DNA from: Callorhinus ursinus
Taxonomy: Eukaryota; Chordata; Mammalia; Carnivora; Otariidae
Length of the DNA stretch: 64,000 nucleotides
Assembly: GCF_003265705.1 (NCBI RefSeq)
Contig: NW_020312904.1
Span: 3,405,847 to 3,469,846, forward strand
Direction of reading: 5' to 3'
Within the stretch, counting starts at the first letter, position 1; every line of letters begins with the position of its first letter. Below the pieces are notes generated by a model. That model did no database searches. It saw nothing but the letters and a program-made list of their open reading frames with translations, and was not told the DNA's origin. Positions 12,297 to 23,689 of this stretch are shown here, piece by piece. A program made the position numbers and the translations under genes.

Positions 12297-14404
12297 GACA
12301 GGAGGAGGGGAGAGAACTGCAAAGCTGCTCTGTTTGCGCGGCGACGAACGGAATGCACAAAGCCCCCGGTGCCAGTGCATCGGGACACCCCTCCCTTGGG
12401 AACGAAATGTGTGCTATGCCAGCCTTCCTCCCTGCCCTCCCGCTGCTCCTGCCACTGTTCTATTTGTAGCAGCGAGCGCCCAGGAGGACCTGCTCAGAGC
12501 AGGAAGCGCAGCTCCAAACAAATCCCCGTATTTCGCAGAGACTCTGGAGCCCGAGGCCGTACCTGGCCCTTTCACCCTTGTGGATTGGCCCCTACCTATG
12601 GTGAACTTTGCCCTTCCCTGCAGACACCCACAGAACCTTCCCACTCGCACACAGACAAGCCCAACTTTTATTGCACATCCTAGCAATAACCAATATTTGT
12701 ATTATGTTCCAGTTTTCAAGGTGATCCATGCACATTATATCCTGGATATGGCATAGGCTGGGCAGGCTGAACAGTATGCCTTACTCACGCAGCTAGGAGC
12801 CATATACTGTGCTGGGTGTCACGGATATAGCAGGGGAGGAAGTACAGAGCTTATGTCCTCATGAGGACATCCAGGTTCAAAGATGTCATCTGACATACTC
12901 CAGATCCCGGGCTGTGAAGAACCAGGAGTCCAAATGCAGGGGTGTTGGCTTCTTTTCCTGTATCCGCTGTGATGGTCTGCCATAAACCCAGTTCAACCAG
13001 GCGGTTGGAAAGACCCGGTAAAAATTGTTTCGAATGAGGACAAAGGAAGCCGCATAGGGTTCCACAGAGTAGTGTAGACTCTACCTAGCAGACAGAGAGA
13101 AATTATATTCTTGGATTCTTGGGGCTCGCAAGGTTTTAGGGAGAGAAAATTTATTTTCCATGCATGTGTCCGAAGTTGTCACTTTTGAACAAATGCTTTC
13201 AGCCAGCCGAACCCTCCTGCCCCCGTCCAGGTAGTGAGGAGAAAGATGCTCGGGACACCCGGGAGTATCCAGGAGACAGCACCACGCATGCTGCCCTTGT
13301 CGGGGGTGGGGGAGTTCCTGTTTGCCGTGAAGAACCTGTCACAAAGAACACCCCCCACCCCAGCTCCTGGAAGTCTCTCCCTCGCTCTCTCCTTACCCGC
13401 AGCACTGATGGAATGTGGGCAATGCCACAGAACAGAGACAGCCTTCTGTGCAGGGCTGAGCAGGATCTATAACGTCGGGGACAAATTAATGCTCTTGACA
13501 ATGTGTCTGACCACCCGGATCATTCTGGAGCCTTAATAAATACTAGGAGCCTTTGGGAGTACGTGTATCTTAGTCCATATCTTCCATCTATTTGGGGCTG
13601 ATGCTGTTTCAGCGTTTCTAACCATGTTTTCTAATCTTGAAGATGTTCGGAGACATCGTTATTATGGTGCTCACGTTACAATCGAAACCAAGGCACAGAG
13701 AGGCCGCTTGCGGCACCAGGTCACAGAGGCCGGTTGCAGAGCCCAGGCTAGGAGGGGGGTCTGTGGCACCCACACGTGCTGAGCCGCTCCTGGATGCACC
13801 AACTCGCCCAGTGTCACCGGAGCTACCGAGGCTCTGCCCTCGGCCTCTGGGGAAGAATCGGGATGCTGGGATGTTCAGAGAGGAGGGGGTAGCTGGAGGG
13901 TCTCCTGCCACTAGACACCAGGCTATGGGTTAGACAATGAACTTGTAAGAAGGTGATGTCCGCCATCTGTGTTCAGAAAGAAGGTGAGACCTGACCGCCC
14001 GGCCCGAGCCCTGCGGGGGAGGGAGCAGGTCCCACGGGGCTGGGGGGCCAGGCCAGAGTCTGTCTGTTTGCCCTACGGCTTAGGTAAGCCATTTTCCAGG
14101 AACCAGTGCCTCTACAGGTCACTTCTTTGCCCTTTGCTGGTCTGCAAAGCCTCTGATGAGATGGATTTTGTGCTCCCAGGGTGTCATCAGCCAGGGCAGT
14201 GGCCTCTGATCTCCTGGAAGCCTGCCCTCAGGTCAGGTGGTAGAAATCGATGGGGGCAGGGAGTACAGGCTGAGCAATGGAGAGTTGGCTGTTGGCAAGG
14301 ACAGAGCCGCCCTGTGGCCCATGGCTGGCCCTCAGTGGGAGCTGACGGAGGGCATGTGCATGGCTGCCATCCTAGTAACGACAGCAGAACCTCCTGGGTC
14401 CAGA

Positions 14405-14560
14405 TAACAAAGTCTTGTCACATTAGGGCATGGAGCTCACAACAATCCTGCAAGGCAGCTGGGTTCATCCCCATTTTACAGATGAGGAAACTGAGGGCCA
14501 GAAATGACATCATTCGGCTGAGACCTCCGAGAGGGAGCAAGAACCAGGCTGTCAGAGTCC
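14405..14560 (-). repeat. MIR fragment
   Basis: CATTTTACAGATGAGGAAAC followed by TGAGGGCCAGAAATGACAT is the reverse complement of the MIR core (TTTCCTCATCTGTAAAATG). Old SINE, limits approximate. Confidence 0.75.
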
Positions 14561-14883
14561 AGATCCATTTTGCCACCTGCACCAGCCCCAGGGTACCCCC
14601 AGAGGTCTGGTCCAGAAGCCGGTGCTCCCCTGGCCTGCTACCCCGGTGGTGTCTGGCAGGCACAGGAACACGGTGTCAAGGATCAGTCTTGGCCCCAGCA
14701 CTGTGGGTTGACAGCAGCACGTGCAGAAGCCTGTGGCAGGAGCGAAGGGCCACGTTCAAAGGGAGAGATGGAAATGGTGCAAGGTGGGCAGAGGTGGCCG
14801 AGTGGGGAATTTGGCTTGATTCCATCAGATTGGTAAAAAATAAGAAATGATGCATGCTAACTGATTGTTATTACTGAAGCAGA

Positions 14884-14910
14884 GGTGGTGGTGGTGGTGG
14901 TGGTGGTGGG
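14884..14910. repeat. (GGT)n microsatellite
   Basis: Nine uninterrupted GGT units ending in GGG; length is likely polymorphic. Confidence 0.9.
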
Positions 14911-15487
14911 TAAAGCTAGGCACTCACATGAGGCCTGCAGGTTCTGGAAACTTCTGTAGGCCCAGCCACTCCTGCTGCCCTAGACATTCTACCTCTTTGA
15001 TAATTAACCTGAGATAACCAACCGTGCCTGAGAAGCCCATGACAGCCCGCCTGTAGCAAGGCTGGCCATCTTCTCCCTTCCCAAGAGTAAGATACCCTCC
15101 CCACCAGTACACGCTATTCCATCCCCGGGGGGCTTAAGCTCCTTAGGACAGGGGCTGCATCACTGACGTCTTTTGTCCAGTTTAGGGCATGGGCTTGGAG
15201 CTTCAGGACCCGTGTGACCCAGTAGGTGAGAGCCTCACCGTAAAGCATGATGTAGAGATGCATTTGGTCGATAAGGATAGTCCACTCTGCTGAAGATGGG
15301 ATTCGCAATTCTCTGACCCGGGTAGGGATCCCAACTGTGAAGTGTACTCTTGCTGGGGGGCAAGGTCAGGGGGAGTGTAGACAGAAGACACAGCATGTTC
15401 ACCCACAAATGCATAGGAAATACAGATATATAGGCCCATCACTACCTCTGCCTGGGACACCCCCAATTTCCCTCATGAAACTAGGAG

Positions 15488-15680
15488 GCAGAACCTGGGA
15501 TTAGGAATCAAGCAGACGTAGAGTCAAAACCTGGCTCTACCTTTGACTCATACTATAGAACCTTGGACAAATGACCTTTTGACTGAATTTCCTCATCTAT
15601 AAAATGGGGCAGCGGTGCTTATCTCCACGGGCCCTGGGGAGAGAATTAGCAGGGAACATGTAGGAAGTGCAGGGAGAGGA
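15488..15680 (+). repeat. MIR fragment
   Basis: Retains most of the MIR consensus in order: CAAAACCTGGCTCTACCTTT, ACCTTGGACAAATGACCTTT, TTTCCTCATCTATAAAATGG, then GAGAGAATTAGCAGGGAACA. One of the best preserved MIR copies in the window. Confidence 0.8.
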
Positions 15681-15714
15681 CCTGATAGGTAGGTCATAGT
15701 CGAGATTTGGTGAC

Positions 15715-15870
15715 CACCTGCCCGAGGGCTCTGCCAAGGGTCACCTCCTCTAGGAAGCCTGCTTGGCATCCATCCCACCGGCAAAGCCGCCCTCCTTCTT
15801 GGGTTGCCACCTTCTCCCATGTAGCATTTGTCTAGTTGAGCACTGTCTTAAAAGGTGCCTCTCCCCTGCC
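15715..15870 (+). repeat. L2 fragment
   Basis: CACCTCCTCTAGGAAGCCTG with TTGTCTAGTTGAGCACTGTC resembles the 3' part of L2, where 'CTCCAGGAAGCCTTCCCTGA' is typical. Weakly conserved. Confidence 0.5.
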
Positions 15871-16310
15871 TGCCTCAGCACTCAGATGAGCCGGCCTCCA
15901 TTGAGGCCTCAAACCTCTCTGACACCAGGCAAAGTGCTTATCTGTTGCTCACTCATGCGACCCTCAGGTCTACCCTGGCTTCTGCCTTTTACGGATGAGT
16001 CCTTCCAGCTCATCGAGGCAGCATGAACTTGAGCCCGAGTAGTCTGCAGGCCCTCGGCCCTGGCTGTGAGCCTCCGGAGAGAGCTCCTTGGAACAGGGCC
16101 GGCCTCCCCCAGCTCGTCATTCCCGGGTGCCCAGCACAGGAGCCAGAACCCACGAGGCTCCATAAATGTGCAAGGTATGGGCCAGGACGTTCTATCGGCA
16201 CCTCTAGGCCCTGGCTTTAGGCCCTGGCTTTCACTAAAATGAGGGAGTGGACTGTGGTCCCCACTCCCCTGCAGGGACAGGCCATGCATGCCAAGTGTCC
16301 CTGTCCCAAA

Positions 16311-16395
16311 AAGCAGGGATTTTGAGCGTGTCCCTTAGGAGCGGTGCTGGTCCAGAGCAAAGCAGCTCGCTGTCGATCTTCCCGGGCAGAGGGTC
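16311..16395 (+). repeat. 85-bp direct duplication, copy A
   Basis: This 85-base segment recurs 1844 bases away at 18155-18239 in the same orientation with only two mismatches (positions 16317 and the T of CTGTCGATC). Flanking DNA is unrelated. It is not a repeat family I recognise. Confidence 0.95.
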
Positions 16396-16541
16396 TACAG
16401 CAAGATGGGGAAGAGAAGCAAGGACCTTGTGTTTCCTGTAAAGGGTCAACTAGTCAATTTGAAGAAACATCCTTTTTCTCCCTGAGAGTATGTCCTTTAC
16501 CTTCTTGGGTTATTATTGAAAATGCCTTTTCTTAATAAAAA

Positions 16542-16772
16542 TGTCTTAGGTGAGGGGCGCCTGGGTGGCTCAGACGGTTAAGCATCTGCCTTCAGCTCAG
16601 CTCATGATCCCAGGGTCCCGGGATCGAGTCCCGCATCCGGCTCCCTGCTCCGCGAGGAGCCTGCTTCTCCCTCTCCCTCTGCCTGCTGCTCCCCCTGCTT
16701 GTGCTCTCTCTCTCTCTCTCTCTCGGTGTCAAAAATAAATAAAATCTTAAAAAAAAAAAGTGTCTTAGGTGA
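16542..16772 (+). mobile_element. Can-SINE with target-site duplication
   Basis: A full-length carnivore tRNA-Lys-derived SINE (body 16554-16760). It shows the tRNA-related head GGGGCGCCTGGGTGGCTCAG with A- and B-box-like promoter elements (box B region near GGGATCGAGTCCC), a CT-rich stretch at 16706-16724 and the tail AAATAAAATCTT plus poly-A. It is flanked by perfect 12-base duplications TGTCTTAGGTGA at 16542-16553 and 16761-16772, so it inserted by LINE-driven retrotransposition and fairly recently. Confidence 0.95.
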
Positions 16773-17929
16773 AGTGCTGATAATGGTTGATAGGGACTGG
16801 TGTGTTTTGACTCGGCGGCCCCCAGGTCCATCCCCAAAACTGTTGAACATGTTGTCGGTTTGGAAAGCCCAAAGTCCGGGACCTCCTGGCCCCCACAAGC
16901 TCTGTTTACTGATAAACACACAGCACGTTGCGAAGGCCTCCTGACATTTTTCCAGTCTTTTTGTACCCGGCTAGCTCTCTCCTCCAGATTTACTTGTGAT
17001 ATTTATTTGCAAGTCAACATTCCGGTTTGTGTTGAGACTTGCAGCATGGAATATACAATCCTCCGCCAGGGCCCGATTTTGATCTTTGACAAATCGACAG
17101 AGCAGGGTGTGGGTGACTGCCTTGGGAGCCTGCAGGAGTTACACCCACATGGGGGCCGGCTCCCATGCCATCGGGCATCCTGGGGGTAGGGGAGCCCAGC
17201 CTGGGGGCGGCGGGGGGGGGAGTTCCCTCTGCCTGGGAGCCTGGGGGGTGCAGGGGAAGGAGATGGCTGGGGGCAGAAAGAGAGCTGAAGTCCACACATA
17301 TGTGAAGGCAGTCACTGGAACGAGCCCTAGAAGGGGATGGTGGCGTGGGGCAGGACACCAGACCAGCAGCCGGGCGGGCGGTCTTCTTGGATGGCTGGTG
17401 GGAAAGACAGACGGGGGTGGGGGGGGTGGGGGGGACTGTAAACCCATCGCTTCCTTTCTCCAGGTGGAAGCAAGGGTTAGTGCTGAGTTTAACTTTACAA
17501 CCACCCTCCCTCACCCGCAAAACACACTCTAGTGATGGCTAGGTAGGTGCCGAGGACTGAGCTGGCCCTTTCCAAACATGACTCCTGTTTTACCAGCTAG
17601 CGACCCTGGCGCTGACCTCCTCCTCCAACCCCTGCAGAGTTGCCAGAAAGTTCCCCCACGCCTCCTTTTTCCCGAGTCCCTGGTGTGTGGCCTTTGGGCC
17701 TCCAGCCTCACACGAGGGGGAATCTCCCATTAGAAACCTGGTACCTTGACTTCTATCCTCACATGCCCCTCCCCGTCAAGGTCAAGGCCCAAACTCTCCA
17801 AATAATGGCAAAGGGCCTCAGGGCAAAAGTGGCTGACCCACCCAAGCTTGGCCTGGAGGTTCTCCACTATTTTGGCCACTTGTAGAGGTTTTTATCATCA
17901 TTTGCAAGGGATTTTTAAAAATACAAAAC

Positions 17930-17942
17930 GTTTTACTTATTT

Positions 17943-17983
<41 letters not shown>
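17930..17983 (-). repeat. (GA)20 microsatellite on a SINE tail relic
   Basis: A 40-base pure GA run (17944-17983) preceded by AACGTTTTACTTATTTCGAG. This resembles the AAGATTTTATTTATTTGAGAGA tail of an inverted Can-SINE whose body is missing. Confidence 0.75.
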
Positions 17984-17988
<5 letters not shown>

Positions 17989-18154
17989 TCCTAATACCCT
18001 GGTCTGAGCTTAGACACAGAAGCTTAAATTGTTACTTCAGGTCATCGGTGATCCTGGTCTGTCTTCTGGTTCTGACATTAAGCACGGGGACTTGGCTGTC
18101 CCTGATGCTGGTGTGTCCCCACCTTGCCTGGCACAGGGGCAGTGGTCCCTCACT

Positions 18155-18239
18155 AAGCAGTGATTTTGAGCGTGTCCCTTAGGAGCGGTGCTGGTCCAGA
18201 GCAAAGCAGCTCGCTGCCGATCTTCCCGGGCAGAGGGTC
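18155..18239 (+). repeat. 85-bp direct duplication, copy B
   Basis: Second copy of 16311-16395, 83 of 85 bases identical. Before and after it the two loci do not align. Confidence 0.95.
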
Positions 18240-19849
18240 AGGCGCCTACCTCCCTCCCTGTTTGGCCACCTAGAGAGGTCGGGGATGACGTGCCCGCCGT
18301 GCACAGAGCACTCTGCACTCAGCACTGCTCAGCCTCAAGTAGGCAGCTTGCCTCTCCCCGGCTCCCGGTTGCGGAAACTGAGGTTGGAGGGGCTGAGCCA
18401 TCACCCCGAGACGCAAACCCGGGAGCCCCAGGCCCCACCCGGGTGCCCAAAGGGCCGGCTCACGTGTCCTTGCTTTTTCCACTGTGCCCCCGACTCCCCT
18501 CCTGGGCGCCGTGACCTTGGACAGCCACGACCGCCCTGCGTCCCTTCCCAACTGTAAACTGAGAGTCTGGGCTGGCTGATCTCAAACGTGCACTGCCAGC
18601 CGGGGACTCTGAGTTGTGCTTGGGGGTGTGACTGGGACATGTCCCAGGAGCCAGCTGCCAGAGCCCACGAGGGAGGCATTTTTTCCTGCCTCGCTGGGGG
18701 AAAGCAGACACATGACTCTCTGGGCTGAGCACTTGCGGTGAATTATGCTCAGCGGGGCTCGTGCTCTGGGCTTTGGGAATGTGTTCAGGACCAACCTCCA
18801 GGACTGGTATCAGCAGAGCTCAGGGCCTGGGGGGAACCAGCTCCCCTTCTCAGCCGGAACATCCCAGGCCGAGGCAGAAAGCCGCCCACCTCTGCCTTCT
18901 GCAAACAGGGAGTAGAAGGGTGGCTCCGCGTCCCGTCCCCACCACCTCCCAGGGAGGGGACACTCACCGTGGCCTCCCACCCTCCAGCTTGCTTCCAGTG
19001 GCTCTCCCAGTCACTTGCTGCTTTGGTCTAGAAGTGGGCTCTGGCTTCTTGTTGGCACCAGCGAGGTGATAGATCCTGCATCAGGTGAAGAGGTTACTGG
19101 ATGGGGCACGCTTTGGCAGACGGACAGAACGGCGGGCACCGGGGCCTGGCTGTCTCACGTGTCCTCACTCATGCACCATGATGTTAGGAAACCAGGCGCC
19201 CCGTTCCCACCCAGACCTGGGCCTCCTTGCCCAGTCGCTTCTGACCCCTTTGGAAGGGAACCTGAGAGGTCGGCCGGTGGCGGGGCAGGGAGGGAGAGGC
19301 TCTTGGCAGGACCTGAGGTCCAGCTGGAACTTTCTGGACTGGGGGAAAGGGCAGGACCCCATGAGATCCTCACTGGGCCCCCGGGGCCAGGCACACGCTC
19401 TGAAAGGAAGACTCAAACAGCTGGGTGGGTGATGCAGGGCTCACCGCGAGAGGCTCCCTGTCCCCATCACCCTTTTTTTCAGGGCAGTAAAGTTGTGCTG
19501 AGAGTCTGAGCTCCAGTCCCGGCTCTGCAGGGGGAGTCTGGCTCATCCCCTCAGCCCTCAGCTCCCCCGTTTCCTTGTGCGGAGTACTGAGGCTGCCCCG
19601 GATGGTCACTGACAAGAGTCAGAGGTAATGAAGATCTACAGGAACCAGTCAAGAGGCTGCCGGGCCCTGACCCCTCCCCCACCGGCCTGCACAGTCTTTT
19701 CACACGGGGCCTCCAGTCTCACTTCCCTTATCCACCAGCCACCAGGCTCTGTCCCACCCTCTCCCCACCCCCCTGGGGTCGGCCAGGGTCACACCCCCCT
19801 CTCTCTGTCAGCCTCTCCACTTGCAATCTGATGTGTCACACTAGCTTTC

Positions 19850-20030
19850 CCTCGTGCGGGATACCGCCTCTTCCGGGAAGTCCTCTCTGATCTCCCCTGT
19901 CCGGGCACTCGTCCTCTTCCGTGCTCCACCAGCCCCGGCACCTCTGCTGATCTTCCTGGGTCATACGTGTCTGTTTACTAGTCTATCTCCACCAGACTGG
20001 AAGCTTCCTGGGAATTAGGATCTTATCTGA
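19850..20030 (+). repeat. L2 3' region
   Basis: GGGAAGTCCTCTCTGATCTC, then GTCTGTTTACTAGTCTATCT and CCAGACTGGAAGCTTCCTGG match the L2 3' pattern (AAGCCTTCCCTGA ... CTCCCCCACTAGACTGTGAGCTCC) in order. Confidence 0.7.
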
Positions 20031-20256
20031 GGTTATAAATACAAATAACAACAGAAACGATGGCATTAAAAAATTACCCTTTTTTGGGTATGTTACCTCC
20101 TACATGTTTGGATTTAACAATGCCCAGCTATTTTGTGCATAAAGCTCTCTAGTGATTGTGTTTATTCATACTGCAATATTATTTTATAGTGAAATATATC
20201 ACATATGTGCTCTGTAATTTTGCTTGTTTTTATTATGATGCATATGCTACTATGTT

Positions 20257-20479
20257 TGAATACACTTTTTTTTTTTAAAGATTTTATTTATTTATTTGAG
20301 AGAAAGAATGAGAGAGAGAGAGAGCACATAAGAGAGGGGAGGGTCAGAGGGAGAAGCAGACTCCCTGCCGAGCAGGGAGCCCGATGCGGGACTCGATCCC
20401 GGGACTCCAGGATCATGACCTGAGCTGAAGGCAGTCGCTTAACCAACTGAGCCACCCAGGCGCCCCTGAATACACTTTT
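20257..20479 (-). mobile_element. Can-SINE, inverted, with target-site duplication
   Basis: Reading the minus strand, the element starts with GGGGCGCCTGGGTGGCTCAG (ending at 20466) and runs to the AAATCTTTAAA/poly-A tail near 20270. It includes an AG-rich tract near 20308-20324. The flanking duplication is TGAATACACTTTT at 20257-20269 and 20467-20479. Confidence 0.95.
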
Positions 20480-20481
20480 AA

Positions 20482-20690
20482 TTTATTTTTTACACTGTAA
20501 TTTTTTTGTTGTGGTGGTAAAATAAACATAACAGCAAATTTCCCATTTCTAAGTGTATGGTTTGCTGTGAGACCATTACCATGGTCTGTTTCCTTTGCTC
20601 TTTCCCAGTAGAAACTCTGTACCCCTGAACACTAACCCCCCAATTCCCCTTCAGGATTTTCAGGTGCTGTAAGAGATTTTGGAACATTTG
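20482..20690. repeat. L1M-type 3' UTR fragment
   Basis: GTGGTAAAATAAACATAACA, TTCTAAGTGTATGGTTTGCT and GAAACTCTGTACCCCTGAAC follow the order of the well-known old L1 3'-UTR pattern (TGGTAAAATATACATAACAT ... AAGTGTACAGTTCAGT ... AAACTCTGTACCCATTAAAC). Non-coding relic. Confidence 0.65.
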
Positions 20691-20764
20691 GTGGAATCAG
20701 AATGAGATCTGTAGCCTAGGGTCCCCTTGGTGTTAACTTCCATCAAGTGGTGGTTGTGTAGGAT

Positions 20765-21190
20765 GACCGTTCTCAAAGATGTTGGTTTCATGACTCCTTT
20801 CTACTCTTAAAAGCTATTGAGAACCCCAATATATTTTGCTCCTGTGGGCTATACTTGTCGATATTTCTGGTATTAGAATTAAAATTGAAAAAAAGCTTTA
20901 AATATTTATGAATTCATATAAAAATAAGAAGCCCTGTATTTGGGAACGTATACAACACTTTTACGAAGTGATTAAATTTTTCAAAGCCCCCTCCAATTTT
21001 TTAAAACATTTTTGCAAGGCTCTTGAACGTCTGGTTTAATGGCAGGTGGCTGGCTCCTCGTCTGCTTCTGCATCTGCATCTGATCTGCTGCAAACGTGTG
21101 TGAAGAAAACCTAGCCTCCCACCGGAAGGGGGAGAGAGAAAGCATTTAATAGCGGTTTCAGGTTAATCGTGAGTATTCTTTGACATTGCA
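20765..21190. repeat. Old interspersed repeat, family unassigned
   Basis: The sequence TATTGAGAACCCCAATATAT, GGGCTATACTTGTCGATATT, CATTTTTGCAAGGCTCTTGA, CGTCTGGTTTAATGGCAGGT and GCATCTGATCTGCTGCAAAC matches a dispersed mammalian repeat pattern I have seen, but I cannot name its family with confidence. Confidence 0.5.
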
Positions 21191-21204
21191 CCAAAATTCT
21201 GCAA

Positions 21205-21330
21205 ATGAGTGTTTCTTTTCTTTTTTTAATATAACAGCTTTAGGGCAGTATATTCACATGCCATAAAATTCATGCTCTTAAATTCTAGGGTTTTTAGAGT
21301 CTTCATCGAGTTGCAGCCCTCACCACCTCC
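21205..21330. repeat. L1M-type 3' UTR fragment
   Basis: TTTAATATAACAGCTTTAGG, TTCACATGCCATAAAATTCA and GAGTTGCAGCCCTCACCACC correspond to the old L1 3'-UTR pattern (TTGAGATATAATTCACATACCATAAAATTCA ... TTGTGCAACCATCACCAC). Probably part of the same relic as 20482-20690, split by another repeat. Confidence 0.6.
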
Positions 21331-21671
21331 TAATCCTTCCTGGGGCCTGGGGGCGGGTGTTTGAAGGGAGTGTGCTCAGACCAGGGTAAAATTGGGTCCC
21401 CCTCCCCACCTGATAGGAAGACACCATGGAAGGGGAGATGCCAGGCAGGCAGGGGTCCCGTTAGGAAAATCCTCAAGCCTTGCAGACAGGTGGATGCTGA
21501 GAGACCTCTCCCCCTTCCCCTCCTCCTGAGGGTTCATGGGAGGAGGAGCTTGGGTAAGAAAGCCTAGTCCCATTGACTGCCCAACACGGTAGTGCTCATT
21601 TTGTATCCACGGAGATGGGGGGGGGACAAAGCCCCTGGAGAAACACGGAAAGGAGCTCAAGAACCCAGTAA

Positions 21672-22110
21672 TTGTATGAGTGTCCTGTGGCCGCAGTAAC
21701 AAATGACCCCATTTTGTGGCTAAAAACAACCCAGACTTAATGTTCCAGTGCTGAGGTCAGAGTCTGATGTGGGTCCCATGGGGCTGGCAGGGCTGAGCTC
21801 CCTTTGGCGTGTCCTGACCTGCCCCAGCTCCTAGAAGCTGCCTGCATTCCTGGGCTCACGGCCCCTTCCGCCACCTCCCAAGCCGGCAGCCTGACCCCAT
21901 CCAGTCTCTGACTCTGGCCCCCTTCTTCTTCTCATGACCCTTGCAACGACACTGGACACCGTGAGGAAATCCACCATCCTATCCCCATCTCAAGATTTTT
22001 GACTTAATCACATCCGCGACGTTCCTTTTGCCACACAAAGTAACTTCTTCACGTTCTGGGTCTCAGGACGTGGACATCTTGGGTGGGGGGCTTGTTTTGT
22101 GTCATCACGG
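21672..22110 (-). repeat. MaLR-type LTR fragment (MLT1-like), inverted
   Basis: Read on the minus strand this belongs to the same LTR family as 1660-2205. The plus-strand marks are GGCCGCAGTAACAAATGACC, GTGGCTAAAAACAACCCAGA, TCAAGATTTTTGACTTAATC and GTCTCAGGACGTGGACATCT, in the order expected for the inverted element. The middle is poorly conserved. Confidence 0.65.
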
Positions 22111-22114
22111 TGGT

Positions 22115-22290
22115 CGAGATCACGGCCACGGGAGCAGACTTCCTCTGCCATTTGAGGGGCCGTGGGCCAATCATGTCAGCTCTCCGTGTGCCTCAGTCTC
22201 CCCATCTGTAAAGAGGGGATAATGGTCGTACTGCCTCGTCAGGCTGCTGGAAGGGTCAGCGAGGTCACATCTGAAAGTTCCTCGGGGTGG
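22115..22290 (+). repeat. MIR fragment
   Basis: TGTGCCTCAGTCTCCCCATC followed by TGTAAAGAGGGGATAATGGT is the MIR core, with the upstream part (GCCAATCATGTCAGCTCTCC) diverged. Confidence 0.75.
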
Positions 22291-23179
22291 GGCTTTGAGA
22301 AGTGCTGGGGGGAGGCTTACATCTGGGAGGTTCTCCCAATTCCCAGGGGGTCAGGCTTTCCTGGCCACGGGCCTGGAGGCAGGCCCTTCACAGGTCCTTC
22401 GCAGCCCAGCGACCCCGGCCTGACAAGCCACCAGGCAGCCTCACGCCACCCTGCCTGGGGCTGCTTTGCTGGGGCTCCTTATGGTCCATATGCTGCCCCG
22501 GAGGGGAGGCCAGTCTGTACCCCAGAGCCCCTGCACCCAGCCTGCCGGGAGGAACTTCCCGGGACCCCGCCAGGCTCCTGCAGCACCAGGCCCCAGGGAG
22601 ATGTCCTGGGTCAACACCCCCTGCCCCTTTATGTAGGTGAGGAGACGGAAGCCCAGAGGGGGACCAGCCAGCTGGGTGGCCTCGAAGCTGCTGGCGCCCC
22701 GCCTCCTGGCTCACTGCTCACTGTTGCCACGATACCTCCTGGCCAATGCTGGGTGATGTGGGTCGTGGCAATGTTTCTGGAACCTCCTGTGCAGCTGAGG
22801 AGGGTGTCAGTGGGCAGGACGCCCTCCACCCGTCCATCACCCTTTCCAGAGCGCAGTGTGTGTTGCACACGCAGAGGGCACCCAGGTGCAGCCCGGCGGT
22901 GGGGGATGGGAGGGCAGGGAGGTGGGGCTCTCCCACCATGCTACCACCGGGCTTTGCCGTGGATTTCACTGCTTTACAGGAAAGAGACTTGAGTTTTCTT
23001 TAGGGTCATGTCCTCCCCCATCCTGGGAAGACAGAGATGCTGAAATGTGCACTTGTTGGATAGTGAGTCATCCACTGGCCGACGAGGTGGACTAGAGAGA
23101 GAATCAGAATTTCTCCCCACTGGCTGTCTCAAAGCCTCCATTTGTCTCTGTCAACGTAGAATGGAAGGGGTATTTCTTT

Positions 23180-23364
23180 CTTTTTTTACTTTTGTTTAAA
23201 GATTTTATTTATTTATTTGAGAGAGAGCATGCACAGAAGTATGAGAGGGAGAAGCAGATTCCCTGCTGAGCAGAGAAGCTGACACAAGGCTCGATCCCAG
23301 GACCTGGAGATCATGACCTGAGCCGACGGCAGACACCCAACCGACGGAGCCACCCAGGCGCCCC
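23180..23364 (-). mobile_element. Can-SINE, inverted
   Basis: Minus-strand head GGGGCGCCTGGGTGGCTCCG at 23363 down to the AAATCTTTAAAC tail near 23200. Imperfect flanking duplication: AGGGGTATTTCTTT (23166-23179) and AGAGGTATTTATTT (23365-23378). It is more diverged than the other SINEs here (for example AGCCGACGGCAGACACCC), so an older insertion. Confidence 0.9.
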
Positions 23365-23689
23365 AGAGGTATTTATTTCAAAACAACAAGAACATTGGCT
23401 TCGGCAGGCCATGTGACCTTGAGCCACCTCTCCCCAGCTGCCGGGGTGGGCACAGTGAGCCCCCCGCGGCGGGAGGGAGATGCCCTTGGAAGCCAGGCAC
23501 TGCACCTGAGTGAGCTCATCCTGCTGGGGTGAGCTGGGAGCTCCCCAACACCCTGGCTTACTGCTTCCTCCAGCAGAGGAGCAAGAAGGCTGGGAGGGGG
23601 CTATGGGACTCAGCATATGGGACAGGCCCCTGGTAGAGCAGGGAGCGGAGACCACACACCCGCTCTGCTCAGGGCTCCGCCTGCCACCG

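Larger units (their letters stand above)
10290..12360 (-). promoter_or_regulatory. PPARA: CpG-island promoter of PPARA
   Basis: About 2 kb of very GC-rich DNA dense in CpG, sharply different from the AT-rich DNA to its left. It contains the candidate PPARA exon 1 on the minus strand (about 11264-11322), Sp1-type GC boxes (11516-11532, 11603-11612), a minus-strand CCAAT box (11588-11584) about 260 bp upstream of the exon, an NRF1 palindrome (11158-11169) just inside intron 1, and a plus-strand CCAAT box (12292-12296). No TATA box is evident, as is usual for CpG-island promoters. The long GC-rich open frames on both strands here are most likely chance products. Divergent plus-strand transcription is possible but not shown. 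Confidence 0.75.

Noticed and set aside
16554..16640. tRNA gene signal in the SINE heads (also at 20466, 23364, 25148, 25506, 63157)
   Set aside because: The A- and B-box-like sequences belong to tRNA-derived Can-SINEs; there is no intact cloverleaf tRNA gene.
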